Below are positions 6,562-9,404 of a stretch of DNA of 9,404 nucleotides, piece after piece. A program made the translations under genes and the position numbers. The DNA is from an uncultured bacterium. Lineage in GTDB: Bacteria > Patescibacteriota > Minisyncoccia > Phycocordibacterales > CAIJYI01. The notes beneath the pieces were generated by a model. That model ran no database searches. It saw only the letters and a program-made list of their open reading frames with translations, and had not been told where the DNA came from. The stretch covers positions 1-9,404 of the forward strand of contig CALMXW010000092.1 in NCBI GenBank assembly GCA_937871115.1, written 5' to 3'. Numbering within the stretch: the stretch's first letter is position 1; every line of letters begins with the position of its first letter.

Positions 6562-7860
6562 ATGAAGCATTTTTTTAAACACATTGTCACGGGCATCCTC
6601 CGCATCGAAGCGCAAATGGTGCTTGCTCGACACAAGCCGAAGATCGTCGCAGTGGTGGGGAGTGTGGGCAAGACTTCCACGAAAGATGCGGTGTATACTG
6701 CACTCTCGCGGGAGTTTTTTGTGCGCCGGAGTGAGAAGAGCTTCAACAGCGAAGTCGGCGTGCCACTCACGGTGCTTGGTCTCTCTAACGCTTGGAATAA
6801 TCCTTTCGCCTGGCTTTCAAATATTTTGCAGGGCGCATGGCTCGCTATTGGTGGCGGGAGCTACCCCGAATGGCTGGTACTCGAGCTCGGTGTGGACCGC
6901 CCGGGAGACATGCAGAGCATGGCGCGGTGGATTCATCCCAATGTGGTGGTGCTCACCCGATTTGCGAGCGTGCCCGTGCATGTGGAATTTTTCCCCACCC
7001 CTGAAGCGCTCATCGAAGAGAAGTGTCAGATTATAAAGTCAATCAAGAAAGGCGGGCTCCTTGTGCTCAATACCGACGACGATCGGGTACTCGCACAGCG
7101 CGACCGGTGGCAGGGAGAAACGGTCACATATGGTTTCGCTGAAGATGCCGATGTGCACGTCGTAGATTTTGCGATCACGTATGAAGAAAAAAATAATTAT
7201 CCGAAGGGAGTGGTGTTTCAGATGAAGGCCAAAGATCAGCATAATATCCTGGTCACTCTAGCCGGGACTCTCGGCAAAAGCGTGGGCTCTGCTGTGGCTG
7301 CCGGTACCGCTGTGGCCCTCCACGCCGGCTCTTCTGGAGACATGATCGCCGAAGCGTTTGAAAAGTTTGTGCCACCGCCCGGTCGCCTCCGTATCCTCCC
7401 TGGGATAAAAGATACACTCATCGTAGACGACAGCTACAACTCTTCGCCCGTCGCCGCAGAGCACGCTCTCGAGACGCTCTCGGAGATAGAATGGGGCGGA
7501 AGGAAGATCGCGGTCTTGGGTGACATGCTCGAGCTCGGGAAATTTACTTCTGAAGCGCATCGTAAGATCGGGCGGCTCGCCGGTACGCTCGTGGATATTG
7601 TAGCGACGGTGGGTGTGCGTGCACGCGAGATTGCCCAGGGTGCTCTCGACGCCGGGATGAAGGATGGCAATGTGTACCAATTCGACAGTGCTCGTGAGGC
7701 GGGAGAATTTTTACAAAATGAAATCAAAGAAGGGGATTTAATACTCGTAAAAGGCTCCCAAGGGGTGCGTGCCGAGCGTGTAGTGGAAGAGCTTATGGCC
7801 AATCCGGAGAGGAAAGAAGAGCTCCTCGTGCGCCAAGCGAGTGAATGGGAGAGACGGTAA
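6562..7860 (+). CDS. murF: MurF-type Mur ligase lacking the usual N-terminal domain
   Basis: Mur ligases add amino acids to the UDP-MurNAc precursor using ATP; MurF adds D-Ala-D-Ala. Visible in 432 residues are the P-loop GSVGKTSTK (33-41), FNSEVGVPLTVL (61-72), LELGVDRPGDM (108-117), the EEKCQII helix with Lys154 at the place of the conserved Mur ligase lysine, DDSYNSSP (289-296), typical of MurF rather than MurE, and AVLGDMLELG (317-326). Canonical MurF has an N-terminal domain of roughly 80 residues that holds the UDP-substrate; here the P-loop begins at residue 33, so that domain is missing or replaced by a short helix. An upstream extension is not possible without running into ftsI. A related MurF-like amide ligase with another substrate is therefore possible. 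murE, mraY, murD and ftsW do not follow in this window. Confidence 0.85.
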   Translation: MKHFFKHIVTGILRIEAQMVLARHKPKIVAVVGSVGKTSTKDAVYTALSREFFVRRSEKSFNSEVGVPLTVLGLSNAWNNPFAWLSNILQGAWLAIGGGSYPEWLVLELGVDRPGDMQSMARWIHPNVVVLTRFASVPVHVEFFPTPEALIEEKCQIIKSIKKGGLLVLNTDDDRVLAQRDRWQGETVTYGFAEDADVHVVDFAITYEEKNNYPKGVVFQMKAKDQHNILVTLAGTLGKSVGSAVAAGTAVALHAGSSGDMIAEAFEKFVPPPGRLRILPGIKDTLIVDDSYNSSPVAAEHALETLSEIEWGGRKIAVLGDMLELGKFTSEAHRKIGRLAGTLVDIVATVGVRAREIAQGALDAGMKDGNVYQFDSAREAGEFLQNEIKEGDLILVKGSQGVRAERVVEELMANPERKEELLVRQASEWERR

Positions 7861-7881
7861 CAAGTGTACGAATTTAGAAAA

Positions 7882-7890
7882 TGTGATAGT
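7882..7890 (+). promoter_or_regulatory. Possible extended -10 box before the GDPD gene
   Basis: TGT followed by GATAGT (7885-7890) lies in the 76-base gap after the MurF-type gene, matching the TGTGATA pattern before that gene. No convincing -35 is seen. A start near 7897 would give a leader of about 40 bases. The gene might instead be read through from the dcw cluster. Confidence 0.28.
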
Positions 7891-7936
7891 CTTGCCTTGG
7901 ACTCGACTTGGGTTCGGAACAAAAGAGGCTTTCCTG

Positions 7937-8647
7937 ATGAAAAGGCAACAGGCGATTCTTTCTCTACGAAGTAATAAATTCAGAGTCATTGCTCATCGTG
8001 GACTGAGCGGGCTCGAGGACGAAAATACTATTCCGGCATATCTTCTCGCAAGAGAGAGTGGTTTCATTGAGCGCGAAACCGACTTGCAGATTACGGCCGA
8101 TTGTTATCTGGTCGAGATGCACGACCCGAAGGTGGACCGTACCACTAATGGCCACGGCTGGGTGAAGGAAATGACCTTTAGGCAGATTCGTGCTCTCCAG
8201 ACGAAGAATGGGCATCAAGTGCCCACGCCGTACGAGTCGATCGAGATGTTAGGTACTGATTTTTGGCATAATTTTGAACTTAAGTCTCCCAACACCGCCG
8301 CTTCAACCGCGGGCATGTTGAAGAATTTCATTGGAAGAGGTTGGAGTGCGGAAAACTTCGAGGTCTCGTCTTTCTTGCATGCAGAGCTGAGGGATTTCCA
8401 CCTCTATCTCCCAGAAGTCCGCATCGGAGCACTTATCGCACATGCACCGCTCAATACTGGTTTTGCCCAGGAGCTTGATGTGCACAGCATTAATGTACTT
8501 ATGGATATCATCGATGCAGACCCGGGTCTCGTCGACGAGTGGCATTATGGTGGTTTCCAGGTTCTTGTGTACGCCATCGACCACTACGAAGATGCTCTTC
8601 GGATGAAGGAGTACGGAGTGGATGGGATTTTCTCTAACTACTCATAG
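7937..8647 (+). CDS. Glycerophosphodiester phosphodiesterase (GDPD family)
   Basis: These enzymes split glycerophosphodiesters from phospholipid breakdown into glycerol-3-phosphate and an alcohol, using a TIM-barrel and a metal ion. The 236-residue protein has the expected sites: His20-Arg21 (IAHRG), Glu29-Asn30, Glu47 and Asp49 (ETDLQ), the second catalytic His62 in the MHD motif, RTTNGHGWV (68-76), Glu114 in FELK and the C-terminal YGVDGIFSN. No signal peptide is seen, so it is probably cytoplasmic. I chose the ATG at 7937 because the domain begins just after it. An in-frame ATG at 7841 would overlap the MurF-type gene by 20 bases and add 32 residues unlike the family. AAGAGG lies 8 bases before the chosen start, the only Shine-Dalgarno-like stretch in the window. 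The physiological substrate cannot be told. Confidence 0.9.
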   Translation: MKRQQAILSLRSNKFRVIAHRGLSGLEDENTIPAYLLARESGFIERETDLQITADCYLVEMHDPKVDRTTNGHGWVKEMTFRQIRALQTKNGHQVPTPYESIEMLGTDFWHNFELKSPNTAASTAGMLKNFIGRGWSAENFEVSSFLHAELRDFHLYLPEVRIGALIAHAPLNTGFAQELDVHSINVLMDIIDADPGLVDEWHYGGFQVLVYAIDHYEDALRMKEYGVDGIFSNYS

Positions 8648-8649
8648 GG

Positions 8650-8711
8650 AAGACCCGACTTTCCATCACGACGACTTCAAGGCTCGCCTCCACCAGGGCG
8701 GGTCTTTCTTT
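8650..8711 (+). terminator. Possible long-loop terminator after the GDPD gene
   Basis: AAGACCCG (8650-8657) is exactly complementary to CGGGTCTT (8699-8706), followed by a T-rich stretch. The loop is 41 bases, long for an intrinsic terminator, although it may fold further. It begins two bases after the GDPD stop, so termination is the likely role. Confidence 0.45.
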
Positions 8712-8739
8712 TTGATTTTTCTGGGAAAAGTGATATATT
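8712..8739 (+). promoter_or_regulatory. Promoter of the tRNA-Glu gene
   Basis: A -35-like TTGATT (8712-8717) and a -10-like TATATT (8734-8739) are 16 bases apart, with TGA before the -10 as in extended -10 promoters. Transcription would start near 8746, about 54 bases before the tRNA. Confidence 0.5.
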
Positions 8740-8780
8740 GCTTGGTAAAGCTCGGCCGATTCTCCTGTTTCTGGAGGCTT

Positions 8781-8802
8781 GCCCTGAGCGTAGTCGAAGG
8801 GC
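8781..8802 (+). repeat. Short palindrome abutting the tRNA 5' end
   Basis: GCCCT (8781-8785) pairs with AGGGC (8798-8802), with a possible tandem G-A mismatch and a further G-C pair inside. The core CCTGAGCGTAGTCGAAGG resembles, from memory, short palindromic repeats seen in many unrelated bacterial genomes. Its right arm includes the first bases of tRNA-Glu, so in the precursor it could compete with the acceptor stem. Confidence 0.45.
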
Positions 8803-8871
8803 CCTATCGTCTAGCGGCTAGGACACATCCCTCTCACGGATGAAACCGGGGTTCGATTCCCCGTAGGGTCA
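8800..8871 (+). tRNA. tRNA-Glu (anticodon CUC)
   Basis: The cloverleaf folds fully. The acceptor GGCCCTA pairs with TAGGGTC (8864-8870) with one G-U pair. The D arm is GTCT...GGAC with AGCGGCTA between. The anticodon stem CATCC/GGATG holds loop CTCTCAC with anticodon CTC at 8833-8835, and a 4-base variable region follows. The T arm is CGGGG/CCCCG with loop TTCGATT. The whole pattern, including TCGTCTAG and GGACAC, is that of bacterial tRNA-Glu and reads GAG codons. The 3' CCA is not encoded (ACAAAG follows), so a CCA-adding enzyme is needed. The discriminator base would be A8871 rather than the G common in E. coli tRNA-Glu. Base composition changes sharply just downstream. Confidence 0.96.
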
Positions 8872-8936
8872 CAAAGAAAAATATTTTTAAAAGCCCTTGC
8901 TTCCTTGTAGGCTGACCTTTGCTGCAAAAAGTTGCT

Positions 8937-8949
8937 GCTTATGCTAAGC
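8937..8949 (+). promoter_or_regulatory. -10 box inside a small palindrome before the SRA-like gene
   Basis: TATGCT (8940-8945) can serve as -10 box; it is the same hexamer as before the FKBP gene. It lies inside the perfect palindrome GCTTA-TGC-TAAGC (8937-8949), which could be an operator. Transcription from about 8952 would leave about 5 bases before the GTG start. No clear -35 is visible. Confidence 0.35.
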
Positions 8950-8956
8950 TGCGATT

Positions 8957-9404
8957 GTGGCAAAAATCGTAGACGACATATTGAGTTATAGAGAGATGTG
9001 TGACGCAGAAAATGCGCAGACAATGCAACGAGGGATGAATTTTCGCATGAACCCATCCTATTCAGTTTTTCTCATGTCTCAGAAATCCAGTGCCCCCTAT
9101 TCGGATAAGATTCATGACGATGGAATAACTATAGAATATGAGGGGCATGATTTAGCAAAAAATTATACAAAAAATCCAAAACTAAAAGATCAACCAGAAA
9201 AGTTACCTAGTGGTAAAATAACCCAAAACGGCCTTTTCATAAAGGCTGTTAATCAATATAAAAAGAATAGATCTAAGCCCGAGTCGATCAAAGTTTATGA
9301 AAAGATACAGGAAGGTGTCTGGTCACTTAAGGGTTATTTTGATCTCATAGATTATAAGGTCGTAAACGATGGTAAACGTAATGTTTTTAGATATATATTA
9401 AAAC
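8957..9404 (+). CDS. SRA/YDG-like domain protein, probable restriction endonuclease N-terminus (partial)
   Basis: The frame is open from GTG 8957 to the window end (149 codons) after an in-frame stop at 8945-8947. It begins VAKIVDDILSYREMCDAENA. Features are QRGMNFRMNPSYSVFLMSQ (24-42), APYSDKI (46-52), YEGHD (61-65), DQP (78-80), LPSGKITQNGLF (83-94), VYEKIQEGVWSLKGYFDLID (113-132) and a lysine/arginine-rich end. From memory this pattern matches the SRA/YDG-like (PUA-fold) domain of bacterial restriction enzymes that carry an HNH nuclease further downstream; such domains read modified or particular DNA bases. The nuclease part would lie outside the window and is not seen. Other starts (TTG 8981, ATG 8996) are possible, but the conserved block YREMC favours a start upstream of it. 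GC is about 27-35% in counted lines, far below the dcw genes, which suggests acquisition by transfer. Confidence 0.75.
   Translation, partial: MAKIVDDILSYREMCDAENAQTMQRGMNFRMNPSYSVFLMSQKSSAPYSDKIHDDGITIEYEGHDLAKNYTKNPKLKDQPEKLPSGKITQNGLFIKAVNQYKKNRSKPESIKVYEKIQEGVWSLKGYFDLIDYKVVNDGKRNVFRYILK

Noticed and set aside
7434..7922. 162-codon minus-strand open frame
   Set aside because: Antisense to the MurF-type gene, Ser-rich shadow without domain or own promoter.
8622..8843. 73-codon open frame running into the tRNA
   Set aside because: It overlaps the end of GDPD, a probable terminator, the tRNA promoter and tRNA-Glu; no protein features.

Overview
The window looks like a chromosomal piece of a Candidate Phyla Radiation (Patescibacteria) bacterium, most likely of the Parcubacteria/Paceibacteria type. 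The basis is the divergent but clearly bacterial 16S rRNA, very compact genes all on the + strand, small envelope proteins with one membrane anchor, and a reduced division/cell-wall cluster. The phylum is inferred from recognition, not from a tree.

Layout: (1) 1-728 is the 3' half of a 16S rRNA gene. (2) 729-1361 has no convincing gene; it holds several stem-loops, including a perfect 18-bp inverted repeat, and ends in a strong intrinsic terminator at 1362-1397. No 23S rRNA or tRNA follows, so the 16S gene seems unlinked from 23S. (3) 1463-2882 is a two-gene unit for extracytoplasmic proteins: a membrane-anchored FKBP prolyl isomerase and a CAP/SCP-domain protein with a coiled-coil tail. A terminator follows. 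(4) 2958-7860 is a short dcw (division and cell wall) cluster: a promoter with MraZ-box-like repeats, then mraZ, rsmH, an ftsL-like gene, a ftsI-type transpeptidase and a MurF-type ligase that lacks the usual N-terminal domain. (5) 7937-8647 is a glycerophosphodiester phosphodiesterase, followed by a possible terminator. (6) 8712-8871 is a promoter, a short palindrome and a tRNA-Glu(CUC) gene. (7) From 8957 to the end is the AT-rich 5' part of a gene for an SRA/YDG-like domain protein of the kind found in restriction endonucleases, cut by the window edge.

The dcw genes act together in septal peptidoglycan synthesis. RsmH methylates the 16S rRNA position equivalent to base 602 here, so enzyme and substrate lie a few kilobases apart. 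The FKBP and CAP proteins are probably exported and act outside the membrane.

The most notable observation is the 16S 3' tail. Helix 45 is intact (10-bp stem, GGAA loop), but the following tail reads GAACAATTTCATG where Escherichia coli has GATCACCTCCTTA. The anti-Shine-Dalgarno core CCTCC is therefore absent. Of nine coding starts examined, only the phosphodiesterase has a Shine-Dalgarno-like stretch upstream, and two genes have a plausible -10 box so close that their mRNAs would be almost leaderless. This suggests translation initiation without Shine-Dalgarno pairing and should be checked first.
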